Below, piece after piece: positions 25,437-33,668 of a DNA stretch of 36,236 bases. A model generated the notes under the pieces. The model was not told where the DNA came from and did no database searches. It saw only the letters and a list, made by a program, of their open reading frames with translations. This DNA is from Fibrobacter sp. (GTDB lineage Bacteria > Fibrobacterota > Fibrobacteria > Fibrobacterales > Fibrobacteraceae), in NCBI GenBank assembly GCA_012511955.1, contig JAAZFC010000005.1, forward strand, positions 1 through 36,236. The letters are read 5' to 3'. The position numbers were made by a program, and so were the translations under genes. The first letter of the stretch is position 1, and each line of letters opens with the position of its first letter.

Positions 25437-26018
25437 TTACTGGAAATTTTCTTTTTTATCGGCTAAGCCGTAATCCACAGCTTCTTGGGCGGTCATAAAG
25501 TAATCCCTATCCGTGTCTTTTTCGATTTGGGATTCATCTTTACCGCAAGCTTCTGCCAAAATTTTGTTGAGCACTTGGCGAATGCGGAGCATTTCTTCGG
25601 CTTGGATCTGAATGTCTGAAGCGGGCCCCACCATTTCCCCTTGAATTAGAGGTTGGTGAATCATCACTCGAGCGTTATTCCACACATAACGCTTATCTGG
25701 CGCACCAGCAGCTAAGAGTACTGCACCCATGGATGCCGCTTGACCCATACATACAGTCACCACATCGGATTTGATAGCTTGCATACAGTCGTAAATAGCC
25801 AATCCGCTGGAAATAACTCCGCCAGGGCTGTTGATAAAAAGCACAATATCGTCGTTATTCAGAGAATCTAACCACAATAAGCGCTTCACTATCTTCTCAG
25901 CACTTTCGTCATCCACACCGCCCCACAAAAATAGACGGCGATTTTTAGCCAAATAGTCTTCGGCTTCTTTAAAAGGGTTGTATTTATCTTTTTTTTCTTT
26001 TCCGTTGTTACACTTCAT
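25437..26018 (-). CDS. clpP: ATP-dependent Clp protease proteolytic subunit
   Basis: ClpP forms the 14-mer serine protease chamber fed by ClpX or ClpA. The 193-residue protein has the catalytic triad Ser96 (GQAASMGAVLLAAG), His121 (VMIHQPL) and Asp172 (EKDTDRDYFM), plus FINSPGGVISSGLAIYD, the oxyanion loop. The N-terminus starts with a charged MKCNNGKEKKDKYNPF segment, somewhat different from the usual propeptide. No clpX or clpA is adjacent. It begins three bases after cysS and is followed by ftsY, so it lies in the middle of a tightly packed operon. It may be one of several ClpP paralogues; that cannot be judged here. Confidence 0.94.
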   Translation of the reverse strand: MKCNNGKEKKDKYNPFKEAEDYLAKNRRLFLWGGVDDESAEKIVKRLLWLDSLNNDDIVLFINSPGGVISSGLAIYDCMQAIKSDVVTVCMGQAASMGAVLLAAGAPDKRYVWNNARVMIHQPLIQGEMVGPASDIQIQAEEMLRIRQVLNKILAEACGKDESQIEKDTDRDYFMTAQEAVDYGLADKKENFQ

Positions 26019-26021
26019 GAT

Positions 26022-27446
26022 TTACTCACTTTCCCAAATAGTTCCTTGGGGGGTGTCTTGTAGTTTAATTCCTTGATTTGCCAGTTCATCGCGAATGCGA
26101 TCGCTTTCTATAAAATTTCTTTCTGCTTTAGCTTGGTCGCGTTGGGCAATTAAAGCTTCGATTTCTTCTGTGGCTAAAGAGCTTTGTTTTGCTTTTTCGG
26201 GCATGGTTTTGTCTAATTGCAAGCCTAAAACCTTGTCAAAATCAAGCACTAAAGCGGATTTTTCACCATCATCCAAATCGCTGCGTAGCATGGAGTTCAA
26301 AATCCCCAAAGCTTTGGCGGTGTTTAAGTCGTCGCTCATGGCGCTTTTAAAATCATGTTGCCATTTCAGAGCAGAATCAGAGCTGATTGCGGTGGCTTTT
26401 CCTATGAGCGGATCTGTGCGCCTGTGCAAATTACGTAAACCATCTTTAGCACTGTCCAAAGCTTCAAAACTGAAGTTTAAATAATTGCGATAATGGCTGG
26501 TGAGGGCCAAAAGCCTGTATTCCATGGGGTGATAACCTTGATCAAGCAAAACTTTTAAGGTTAAAAAGTCCCCGCTGCTTTTGGACATTTTACTGCTTTC
26601 GCCCATGCGTAAAAACTCACCGTGCATCCAAAAGCGCGCAAAGGTTTGCCCGGTGGCACATTCAGATTGAGCAATTTCGTTGGTGTGATGAATGCGAATG
26701 TGGTCGGTGCCGCCGCAATGAATATCTAAGGTGGGACCGAGGTGGTGCATGGCCATGGCAGAACACTCTATGTGCCAACCTGGGAAACCTTTACCCCAAG
26801 GACTAGGCCATTCCATGGCGCGTTGGGAATCGGCAGGGCTAAATTTCCACAGGGCAAAATCTGTAACGAACTTTTTTTCTCCCATATCAATGCGAGCGCC
26901 TTTTTGCAAGTTTTCCACATCTAAACGGGCGAAATCTGCATAGCGATCAAACTTTAGCGAGTCAAAATATACCCCATCAGAGGTATTATAAGTGTAGCCT
27001 TTTGCTTCGAGTTTTTGCACCAAATCAATTTGCTCGGGAATATGATCTGTGGCTTTACACCAAAGGGTGGGAGCGACAATATTTAACAAATCAATATCTT
27101 TGAAAAAAGCTTGGGTGTAGTATTCTGCCACCTCCCAGACGGTTTTTCCCGTGCGTTCGGCACCTTTTTCCATTTTGTCTTCACCTTCATCTTGATCGCT
27201 GGTCAAATGCCCCACATCAGTGATGTTTACGACATGATTAACTTCGTAGTCGAAATACTCCAAGGTGCGTCGCAAAAAATCTTCGAATAAATAACTCCGC
27301 AGGTTGCCAATATGGGCATAATGGTAAACCGTGGGACCACAACAATACATACGCACAGCAGGAACATCTTTGGGTAGAGTAAATTCTTCTATGGAACGCG
27401 ATGCTGTATTATAAAATCGTAAAATAGCTTGCTTAGATTTAGACAT
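26022..27446 (-). CDS. cysS: Cysteinyl-tRNA synthetase
   Basis: A 474-residue class I synthetase charging tRNA-Cys. The zinc/HIGH region is YCCGPTVYHYAHIGNLRSYL, with HIGN in place of HIGH as usual for CysRS. The second zinc segment WHIECSAMA and HCGGTDHIRIHHTNE are followed by the KMSKS loop (KMSKSSGDF). The C-terminal DALR-like helical domain (SDDLNTAKALGIL, IEALIAQRDQAKAERNFIESDRIRDEL) is complete. It is the first gene of the long minus-strand operon that continues into clpP three bases later. The upstream gap of 74 bases to a small lipoprotein gene on the same strand contains a weak hairpin. Confidence 0.96.
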   Translation of the reverse strand: MSKSKQAILRFYNTASRSIEEFTLPKDVPAVRMYCCGPTVYHYAHIGNLRSYLFEDFLRRTLEYFDYEVNHVVNITDVGHLTSDQDEGEDKMEKGAERTGKTVWEVAEYYTQAFFKDIDLLNIVAPTLWCKATDHIPEQIDLVQKLEAKGYTYNTSDGVYFDSLKFDRYADFARLDVENLQKGARIDMGEKKFVTDFALWKFSPADSQRAMEWPSPWGKGFPGWHIECSAMAMHHLGPTLDIHCGGTDHIRIHHTNEIAQSECATGQTFARFWMHGEFLRMGESSKMSKSSGDFLTLKVLLDQGYHPMEYRLLALTSHYRNYLNFSFEALDSAKDGLRNLHRRTDPLIGKATAISSDSALKWQHDFKSAMSDDLNTAKALGILNSMLRSDLDDGEKSALVLDFDKVLGLQLDKTMPEKAKQSSLATEEIEALIAQRDQAKAERNFIESDRIRDELANQGIKLQDTPQGTIWESE

Positions 27447-27468
27447 TAACCCAAAGTTAGAAAATTAT

Positions 27469-27489
27469 GCGTTAGGTCTATGCCTAAGC
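27469..27489 (-). terminator. Weak hairpin between the 45-residue lipoprotein gene and cysS
   Basis: A seven-pair stem with one bulged base (GC-TTAGG with CCTAA-GC, six-base loop) lies downstream of the small lipoprotein gene and upstream of cysS on the minus strand. It is followed by an AT-rich but not strictly T-rich run, so it could be a weak terminator or attenuating leader hairpin. Confidence 0.3.
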
Positions 27490-27520
27490 AATAATCTTAT
27501 TTAAAGGTTTCTAAAGTTTA

Positions 27521-27658
27521 TTAGCAATCGTCTTTGAAACGGCTGTTTTCAGAACAATCATCGTAATCGTGGATTTCTGGTGGAGGAGCATCACTGCAGG
27601 AAGTAACAAAAGTCCCAGCCAAAATCAAAGCTAATAAAATAAATAATTTGTTTTTCAT
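27521..27658 (-). CDS. 45-residue small lipoprotein
   Basis: A short frame codes for MKNKLFILLALILAGTFV followed by TSC, a textbook lipoprotein signal (lipobox VTSC, Cys21). The mature part is only 25 residues: SDAPPPEIHDYDDCSENSRF and then KDDC. It is acidic and has two further cysteines. AAGGG lies about eight bases upstream of the ATG on the minus strand. It lies in a 320-base gap between cysS and the divergent 658-residue gene and shares its upstream region with the promoter of that gene. Similar tiny lipoproteins with acidic tails are common in the FCB group, but no function can be given. Confidence 0.6.
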   Translation of the reverse strand: MKNKLFILLALILAGTFVTSCSDAPPPEIHDYDDCSENSRFKDDC

Positions 27659-27667
27659 GTTTAACCC

Positions 27668-27696
27668 TTGAAAGAAACTTTTAAAAAGAATATAAT
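27668..27696 (+). promoter_or_regulatory. Sigma70-type promoter for the 658-residue exported protein
   Basis: TTGAAA (27668-27673), a 17-base spacer and a perfect TATAAT (27691-27696) point to a transcript starting near 27703. That leaves a 5' leader of about 65 bases before the ATG at 27768, which has its own AAAGGAG site. The -35 element overlaps the ribosome-binding region of the divergent small lipoprotein gene. The region is AT-rich, so chance matches are possible, but the spacing is ideal. Confidence 0.55.
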
Positions 27697-27767
27697 TCTA
27701 TTAGCGTTTAAAAAGAGTAATTAGTATTACTTAAGCGATAAAGCTCATCTTTATAAAAGGAGAAAAA

Positions 27768-29744
27768 ATGCGGAACATAATACTTTCGGTTAGCTTGTTA
27801 ATAGCTGTGACATTTGCCCATGGCATATCAGATGATTTGTCAAATGTCGCAACCCAAAAAGCCCCGCAAAATGAAAATCCTGAAAATTCACCTGCTGAAA
27901 TAATTGATGATGCTGTGGATGGACTGTCTGATTGGGTAAGTGATGAGTCTGCAGATGAAAAGTTATTGGAATTGATGAGCCAAGGTAAATATGTGCGCAA
28001 ATCTATTATGGTTTTACCAGCATTATTTTGGATAGGAGAGGGACGCCCGAGATTATCTAAGCGTCAGGTAAACTTGATAATTGAGTCATTGCGCGATTCT
28101 TTGTCTAACATGAGCCGTTTTGACATTAATCCAGTTCCTGAGAGAGCAAATCGTAGATTGTTTGGGCGTTGGAACAGAGAATTTAATCCCCGAGCAAATC
28201 AAGAACAGAGGATTGCCCTGTTAGGACAACTTATAGGTGAAACACTAACACCAGATCTTTTAGGGTTTATGAGTGGTGTAATGCAAGAAAGAGCAGAGAA
28301 GAATTTAACTGAAGATCAAATGAATTCTTTTATGGTAGATAAAGCCAAAGAAAGTGGAGTTACAGCAGCTGAATTAAACCTAGTGCTCAATTCAGGTTAT
28401 GTGGCTGTGCCTACTATGAGTTATGTCGCTTATGGTTATGATCGAGACAATAATGTAAATGCAACATTGCAAGGGGGATTAATCCTCTATAAAGTTAGAG
28501 TTAGTAAAGAGCGAGCTTGGTTGGAAGAGTACGCAACTATACTACGCGTGGGGCAAAAGATTAAAGAAGATCAGTACTCCCTAGCAGAAATTTTGACATT
28601 TCCCAGTGATTGGAAAACTTTTAGTCGCGAAAAAATAACTTTTAATCTTGCTGTTAGAGATTTTGCGCAATCTGTAGCACAAGATGTGCGCGATCAAAGA
28701 GACTTTCGCTTGCTAACACAAATGTCTTGGGCTGAAGGTAAGCAATATCATTTGCCTTTTTCTGCTGGGGAAATTCAAGAAGTAAAAATGGACAAGTTTT
28801 TTGAAACTGTGGAGCAAGTAGAGGATGATCGTGGTAATATTGTGGAATCAGTTACGGGCTGGGGCTATGTTTATAAAGGCGATAATTTTAAATATCCCAT
28901 ACGCAAACTAGATGAAAATATTGATGAATATACTTGGCAAGCTTATGCTCCTAAAGGAGAACCCATGGCTGGTAGTGTTGCTAGAGAATATTCGCGAGTG
29001 CCTGTGGATGTGGATTTTTTTGGTGGAGTTTCTTTTACGGGTGTTGAAATTCCTGCAGGAGGGCTTATAAGTCGAGGGAGGCCGGTTATTTATAAAAATA
29101 ATGCAGATCCAAATGCTTCCAGTACTATAAATACAGAAGCTACTTATATGGGCTTTCAAACTTCTCTCAGCCCATTGTTTAATGTTAGTCAGCTTTCAAT
29201 GCGTATTAACATTAATTTGACTTTGGCCGATATAAACCGTGAAGAAGAGTTGTATCTCTCTTTGGGTAATGGTGCAGATCCTATAGAATATATGATGTTT
29301 TATAACATAGGTTTTGGGCTGCAGAAAAAATGGTGGTTAGGGCGTTGGATTCCTAGATTGGGCTTAGACTTTGTTATTGGCGATCTGTTTTTGTATGGTA
29401 ATACTGGGCCTATGGTAGATGCGCTAGTTATGGGCGCAAAATCTGATTTGGCCCTGGAATTTGCTTTTAGTCCTAATATTCGTTTAGGAGCCTTTGTAGG
29501 TGGAAATTTCACAACTACATTTAGAACTTGGGATGCTAAGTTAGGCGATAGAAAGTTAGAAAGTTTTTCTCCTGATGCTAATGGTGGAAATGTGCAGTTG
29601 CTTCCGTTGAGTTATCATTTTGGAATAAACCTTATGGTAAATTCGTGGCCATTGCGTAAATTATGGGATAATATCATGTCCAGTTCTACAAGCGGAGTGT
29701 CAGGTGTTGTGAGAAATTTGCAGCTTAGACCAATATATTACTAG
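27768..29744 (+). CDS. Unrecognised exported protein, 658 residues
   Basis: I do not recognise this protein. It has a signal peptide (about 1-18, ending TFA), then an acidic low-complexity stretch (20-70). A strand-helix region follows (VRKSIMVLPALFWIGEG, then SKRQVNLIIESLRDSLSNMSRFDINPVP). This resembles the start of CsgG/LpoB-like domains, in which a VLPF strand and a DxLxxxL helix precede a phenylalanine-containing strand; the resemblance is weak. The middle is mixed alpha/beta. The last 230 residues look like amphipathic strands (MRININLTLADINREEELYLSLG, ARLGLDFVIGDLFLYG-like, IRLGAFVGGNFTTTF), suggesting an outer-membrane barrel, and the protein ends in IYY. It has a strong Shine-Dalgarno sequence and a good promoter, so it is probably well expressed as a single gene. 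Confidence 0.6.
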   Translation: MRNIILSVSLLIAVTFAHGISDDLSNVATQKAPQNENPENSPAEIIDDAVDGLSDWVSDESADEKLLELMSQGKYVRKSIMVLPALFWIGEGRPRLSKRQVNLIIESLRDSLSNMSRFDINPVPERANRRLFGRWNREFNPRANQEQRIALLGQLIGETLTPDLLGFMSGVMQERAEKNLTEDQMNSFMVDKAKESGVTAAELNLVLNSGYVAVPTMSYVAYGYDRDNNVNATLQGGLILYKVRVSKERAWLEEYATILRVGQKIKEDQYSLAEILTFPSDWKTFSREKITFNLAVRDFAQSVAQDVRDQRDFRLLTQMSWAEGKQYHLPFSAGEIQEVKMDKFFETVEQVEDDRGNIVESVTGWGYVYKGDNFKYPIRKLDENIDEYTWQAYAPKGEPMAGSVAREYSRVPVDVDFFGGVSFTGVEIPAGGLISRGRPVIYKNNADPNASSTINTEATYMGFQTSLSPLFNVSQLSMRININLTLADINREEELYLSLGNGADPIEYMMFYNIGFGLQKKWWLGRWIPRLGLDFVIGDLFLYGNTGPMVDALVMGAKSDLALEFAFSPNIRLGAFVGGNFTTTFRTWDAKLGDRKLESFSPDANGGNVQLLPLSYHFGINLMVNSWPLRKLWDNIMSSSTSGVSGVVRNLQLRPIYY

Positions 29745-29812
29745 GCAATAAACACTTTTCTTCTAAATTTTATAGTTTTTAACATAGACTGTTTGGAAAT
29801 GTCGGAGTAATT

Positions 29813-29956
29813 ATGTTAAAAAAAGAACAAAAAAAACTTATTCGCACGGCTTTAATGGAATATCGCACCATGCTCTTTAAAAATTTTAAAGGCACTGCCG
29901 ATGAAAAAAATCGTATTGGAAAAGTGAATAAGTTGTTACAAACTTGGAAAGTGTAA
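29813..29956 (+). CDS. 47-residue basic helical protein
   Basis: This short frame follows GGAG, five bases before the ATG, and ends with TAA at 29954-29956. The product starts MLKKEQKKLIRTALMEYRTM and ends NKLLQTWKV; it is rich in Lys and predicted to be two helices, without a signal peptide. It sits between the 658-residue gene and the Ser/Thr kinase gene, 52 bases upstream of the latter on the same strand. Its Shine-Dalgarno sequence and complete frame argue that it is real. No family was recognised; a small nucleic-acid- or protein-binding role would be a guess. Confidence 0.5.
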   Translation: MLKKEQKKLIRTALMEYRTMLFKNFKGTADEKNRIGKVNKLLQTWKV

Positions 29957-30008
29957 AGCGACAAATAAAAAACCTATAAAACTTGCAGATTTTTGTTAAC
30001 ATTCATAT

Positions 30009-31583
30009 ATGTCAACAAAAGATCCTTTTATTGGAAAGCAAGCAGGTAAATGTGTAATAGAGGAGCTCATTGGTGAGGGCGGTACGGCTTATGTGTATCG
30101 CGCTCATAATGAAGCCTTTAAAATGGATAGGGTGATTAAAATCCTAAAACGAGAGTTTTCTGCTGATGAAGATTACTATCCACGCTTTAAGCAAGAAGCC
30201 CAATTAGTAGCTCGCTTGGATCATCCCAATATACTGCGGGTTTTTGATACTGGGATGTTCGAAAATCATATTTACATAGAAATGGAATACATAAAAGGGG
30301 TGACTTTGCGCGAATATATGATGCGTCATGGTCGTCTCCCTGAAAAAACCATTTTAAATATGGCTTTACAAATAGTGGGGGCCTTGCGTTTTGCCCACGA
30401 ATTGGAACTTAGCACTCCTGAAGGCGTAAGGGTGCGAGGGATTTTACACCGGGATATTAAACCAGAAAACATCATGATCACTCCCAATAAAGAGGTGAAG
30501 CTGATGGATTTTGGAGCCGCTGAGGTTCTGACAGTAGCTGCAGCGGCTGAGTCGGGGGGTAAGATTTTTGGTACTTTGGCCTATATGAGCCCCGAACAAA
30601 TTTCTGGTTACAAATTAGATGTACGCAGCGATTTTTTTGCCCTGGGAACTGTAATTTATGAGATGTTCACTGGGCAAAAAGCCTTTCCCGCCGAAGGTTT
30701 ACATGAGCTTATGGAGCAAGTTAAGACAGGCAAGTATCAACCTGTGCGCAAATTGCGCCGTTCCATATCGCCTTTGACTGAAGAATTATTAGATAAACTA
30801 CTATCTTCTCGACCTTCCCGTCGCCCCAATGACGCAGCAGAAATCGAAGAAGATTTAAAAATTTGCCAACAATTTTATTCCATTTATGGCACGGGTGCGC
30901 GTATAAAGGTACCTATTTCTTGGCGCAAATATTTTTCTGAAATATCTTTAGGCATGTCTTTTGTGGCATTGGTGTTATCGTTATTTGCAATATTTGGCAA
31001 AAATCCAAACATATCGTTGTTAAACTATAGTGGCGAGTCCGCAGAAGCCCAAGTGATGATACACCAAGCTAAATTGTTAGAACAAAAAAACAAAATAAGT
31101 GCAGCCATAGAAGAATACCTAAAGGTGCCCGAAGGCACTAAAGAATATGTAGAAGCGCAGACACACGCTGCCAGTTTGTATTACAGTCGCTTAAAACAAT
31201 TGAGTAAAGCTCGTTCTATTTTAGAGTCCTTGCGTACCAAAGGGGTGAATGATCCCTATGTGGATGCGATTTTGGGGCTTATCTACTATCAAATGGCCTT
31301 GTATCCAGAAGCTAGGCAACGCTTGGATGCCTCTTTGGAGTCCAATAAAACGCCAGTATTGGAAATAGACGACCAATTTAAAGATGATATACAATACTTT
31401 TTGTCCATGGCTTGGGATAGAGAATATAGACATATCAATAAAGATCCTAAAGTTTTGGAAAAAGCATTAAAAGCTTGGAGTTATTACTTAGATGTCAGCT
31501 GTGAGTCGGGGAAAAATTTAAAAAGTAGCCGTTGTCAACATGCGCAAAAAAGAAAAAATGCTTTAGCTAAGTCATTATTGTAG
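30009..31583 (+). CDS. Ser/Thr protein kinase with transmembrane helix and TPR-like extracytoplasmic region
   Basis: The 524-residue protein has a cytoplasmic Hanks-type kinase domain at about 14-290. All key residues are present: glycine loop IGEGGTAYVY (21-30), Lys44 (VIKILK), Glu63, catalytic HRDIKPEN (147-154, Asp149), DFGAAE (167-172) and SPEQ in place of APE. An insert-like TAAAAESGGKI loop precedes it. One transmembrane helix (312-330) leads to an extracytoplasmic region of TPR-like helices (about 345-520). PASTA repeats, common at this position in PknB-type kinases, are absent, though a kinase-less PASTA protein occurs at 13425. The kinase is likely active and may sense through protein-protein contacts. 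It is followed by a weak terminator and an RNase gene. Confidence 0.94.
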   Translation: MSTKDPFIGKQAGKCVIEELIGEGGTAYVYRAHNEAFKMDRVIKILKREFSADEDYYPRFKQEAQLVARLDHPNILRVFDTGMFENHIYIEMEYIKGVTLREYMMRHGRLPEKTILNMALQIVGALRFAHELELSTPEGVRVRGILHRDIKPENIMITPNKEVKLMDFGAAEVLTVAAAAESGGKIFGTLAYMSPEQISGYKLDVRSDFFALGTVIYEMFTGQKAFPAEGLHELMEQVKTGKYQPVRKLRRSISPLTEELLDKLLSSRPSRRPNDAAEIEEDLKICQQFYSIYGTGARIKVPISWRKYFSEISLGMSFVALVLSLFAIFGKNPNISLLNYSGESAEAQVMIHQAKLLEQKNKISAAIEEYLKVPEGTKEYVEAQTHAASLYYSRLKQLSKARSILESLRTKGVNDPYVDAILGLIYYQMALYPEARQRLDASLESNKTPVLEIDDQFKDDIQYFLSMAWDREYRHINKDPKVLEKALKAWSYYLDVSCESGKNLKSSRCQHAQKRKNALAKSLL

Positions 31584-31619
31584 TTTGTATATCTAAGATT
31601 AGCTATATTAACAACTTAG

Positions 31620-31640
31620 TCCCATTGTGGGATGTTTTTA
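31620..31640 (+). terminator. Short hairpin with T-rich tail after the kinase gene
   Basis: TCCCA-TTG-TGGGA (31620-31632) forms a five-pair stem and is followed by TGTTTTTATGTTTTT. The stem is short, so termination would be partial; it could equally be a leader hairpin for the RNase gene, whose mRNA abundance RNase E/G enzymes often control through their own 5' leader. Confidence 0.35.
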
Positions 31641-31656
31641 TGTTTTTATGATTTTT

Positions 31657-31660
31657 GGAG
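31657..31660 (+). promoter_or_regulatory. Shine-Dalgarno site deciding the RNase E/G start
   Basis: GGAG lies six bases before the ATG at 31667. It overlaps the TTG codon at 31655 that could otherwise be read as a start, so the ATG is preferred. Confidence 0.55.
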
Positions 31661-31666
31661 TTTTTG

Positions 31667-33202
31667 ATGAGAAAGCCTAAGCGTGGAATTTTAATTAGTC
31701 TTAGCCCATACGAAAAACGCATTGCTATTATGGAAAACGGAGAATTGGCAGAACTTGTAGTAGAAGGAGTCAGTTCACAACGAACTTTAGGTAATATATA
31801 CAAAGGTGTTGTACAAAAAGTTTTACCTGGTTTAAAAGCTGCTTTTATAGATATGGGTTTAGAAAAAGCTGGTTTTTTACACCAGAATGATGTTATAGAT
31901 CGCAATGCTGTTTTACACAGAGAATTTGGTGATGATGAAGATAGCCAAGGTGCTGTGGAAGAATTAAGCATAGATCAAATGCTCGAAGAAGGGCAAGAGA
32001 TCATGGTGCAGGTTATTAAAGAGCCCATCAGTACCAAAGGGGCGCGTTTAACCACTCATTTGTCCTTTGCTGGTCGCTTTTTGGTGTGTATGCCCAACAC
32101 AAATTTTGTGGGAGTTTCCAAAAGAGAGCGCGATGGTCAGCGCCGCCGAGAATTAAAACGCATTGTGCGTCGCTTAAAATCCCGGGATGTGGGATATATA
32201 GTGCGCACCAATGGTTTGGGGGAAAGCGAGGCGGAAATTGCTAAGCAAATCTCAGTTTTAGAATCTAAGTGGGAACTCACCAAAGAAAATTTTGAAAATT
32301 ATCCTCCTGAAACCTGCATTTATCAAGAGTCTGACTCGGTGGAAACTACCATTAGGGAATATTTTTCGGATGATACAGATTATATCTATGTAGATGATAA
32401 AGATGAATATCATATTATGCGCGATTATGTGAAAGTTTTATCCCCCGATAAAATGAAAAAAATTAAGCTTTGGTCTAGTAACGAAAGTCTGTTTGAGCAT
32501 TTTAAAATAGAAGATGACTATGAACGCACGCTTTCTCGGTCGGTACGCTTACCCCGAGGCGGAAACTTGATCATCGAACAAACCGAAGCTCTAGTTTCCA
32601 TAGATGTAAACACTGGTCCTAAAGTGCACGGCAAAGATCAGGCCAAAAATATTTTAGAAACCAATATTGACGCTTGCCATGAAATTTCCAAGCAGCTGCG
32701 TTTACGAGATATTGGTGGTTTAGTGGTCATAGACTTCATAGATATGGATAGTGACGAAGATCGCGAGACCATAAACAATGAATTTAGAAGGGCAATTCGT
32801 AGCGATAAAGCGCCAATATGCTATATTCCCATTAGTCAGTTTGGCCTTATGGAAGTTACTCGCAAAAGAGTGCGCAGTAATTTAATGACTGAAAAAACCA
32901 CCACCTGTTCTGCTTGTGGAGGTTCAGGATTTGTCTATTCTTTAGAAACCACCATTTCTTTGATAGATCGCTGTTTAGCTCGTGCCCATCGCCGCGGTAA
33001 TCATAAGCATATTACATTATTGCTTTCAAGTCCTATTATCGAGGTGTTTACCCAAGATTTAGCTCGCTATTTCCACTATTTGGAACATAAGCACAGTGTT
33101 AAATTAGATTTAGTAGAAGATGAGTCTGCACCTAGTAGTCATTTTGCCATGTATGACACTAAGACTGGTGAGGAAATTACAGAATTATATTCATTTGCTT
33201 AA
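31667..33202 (+). CDS. rng: Ribonuclease E/G family endoribonuclease
   Basis: From the ATG at 31667 the enzyme has 511 residues, close to RNase G. RNase E/G enzymes cut single-stranded RNA, processing 16S rRNA ends and starting mRNA decay. The N-terminal S1-like domain has GNIYKGVVQKVLPGLKAAFIDMG and EKAGFLHQNDV. The 5'-sensor/RNase H-like region follows. The catalytic core contains VSIDVNTGPKVHGKD and GGLVVIDFIDM with the two metal-binding Asp, and the zinc-link motif CSACGGSG (normally CPxCxGxG) is present. There is no long C-terminal scaffold as in E. coli RNase E. The next gene follows after 22 bases with a strong Shine-Dalgarno sequence. Confidence 0.94.
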   Translation: MRKPKRGILISLSPYEKRIAIMENGELAELVVEGVSSQRTLGNIYKGVVQKVLPGLKAAFIDMGLEKAGFLHQNDVIDRNAVLHREFGDDEDSQGAVEELSIDQMLEEGQEIMVQVIKEPISTKGARLTTHLSFAGRFLVCMPNTNFVGVSKRERDGQRRRELKRIVRRLKSRDVGYIVRTNGLGESEAEIAKQISVLESKWELTKENFENYPPETCIYQESDSVETTIREYFSDDTDYIYVDDKDEYHIMRDYVKVLSPDKMKKIKLWSSNESLFEHFKIEDDYERTLSRSVRLPRGGNLIIEQTEALVSIDVNTGPKVHGKDQAKNILETNIDACHEISKQLRLRDIGGLVVIDFIDMDSDEDRETINNEFRRAIRSDKAPICYIPISQFGLMEVTRKRVRSNLMTEKTTTCSACGGSGFVYSLETTISLIDRCLARAHRRGNHKHITLLLSSPIIEVFTQDLARYFHYLEHKHSVKLDLVEDESAPSSHFAMYDTKTGEEITELYSFA

Positions 33203-33224
33203 ATAGATAATAAAAGGAGTATTT

Positions 33225-33668
33225 ATGAGAAAGTTTTTTGTTGTAGCGTTGGGGCTATGGTTGTGGTCTTGTGGTACCGATAAAACAGCCAATCCTTTAA
33301 CACCGGAACATTTGCAAGATTCGCTGTATTACTCATTAAAAGACAGTTTGCTTGAGAGCTTTAATCAAGCAGGCTACGATGAAATGGTTACTGATAGTGT
33401 TTATGATAGGCTGTATGCACAGTTTTATGACGAGCAGATGGAAAAAATCGAATCGCGTTACGACTCCATAACCCAACACACTTTGGATTCTATAGTGGGT
33501 AATAGAGATAGTGTAATGAGTATAGGGATTCCATGCAAAATGCAGAGTTGGATAGCTTGCGCGGAACTATTTACGACTCCCTATATAATGAAGTGTATTG
33601 GGATTTGTATAGTGAAAATGCTCAGAAAAATCTCAGCGCTTATGTATATGCCTCAAGTAAATATCTAA
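33225..33668 (+). pseudogene. 5' part of a frameshifted transglutaminase-like lipoprotein
   Basis: This frame begins at an ATG with a strong AAGGAG site and gives a lipoprotein signal (MRKFFVVALGLWLWSC). A coiled, Asp/Ser/Tyr-rich segment follows (DSLYYSLKDSLLESFNQAGY, then DRLYAQFYDEQMEKIESRYDS). After DSIVGNRDSVMS (about base 33520) the frame continues into unrelated-looking sequence, while the style of the segment reappears in another frame as YRDSMQNAELDS. A single base lost between roughly 33505 and 33530 accounts for it: adding one base to the 1397-base span gives an intact 465-residue lipoprotein. The true protein in this frame therefore ends near residue 98; the remaining 49 are out of frame. 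Confidence 0.7.
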
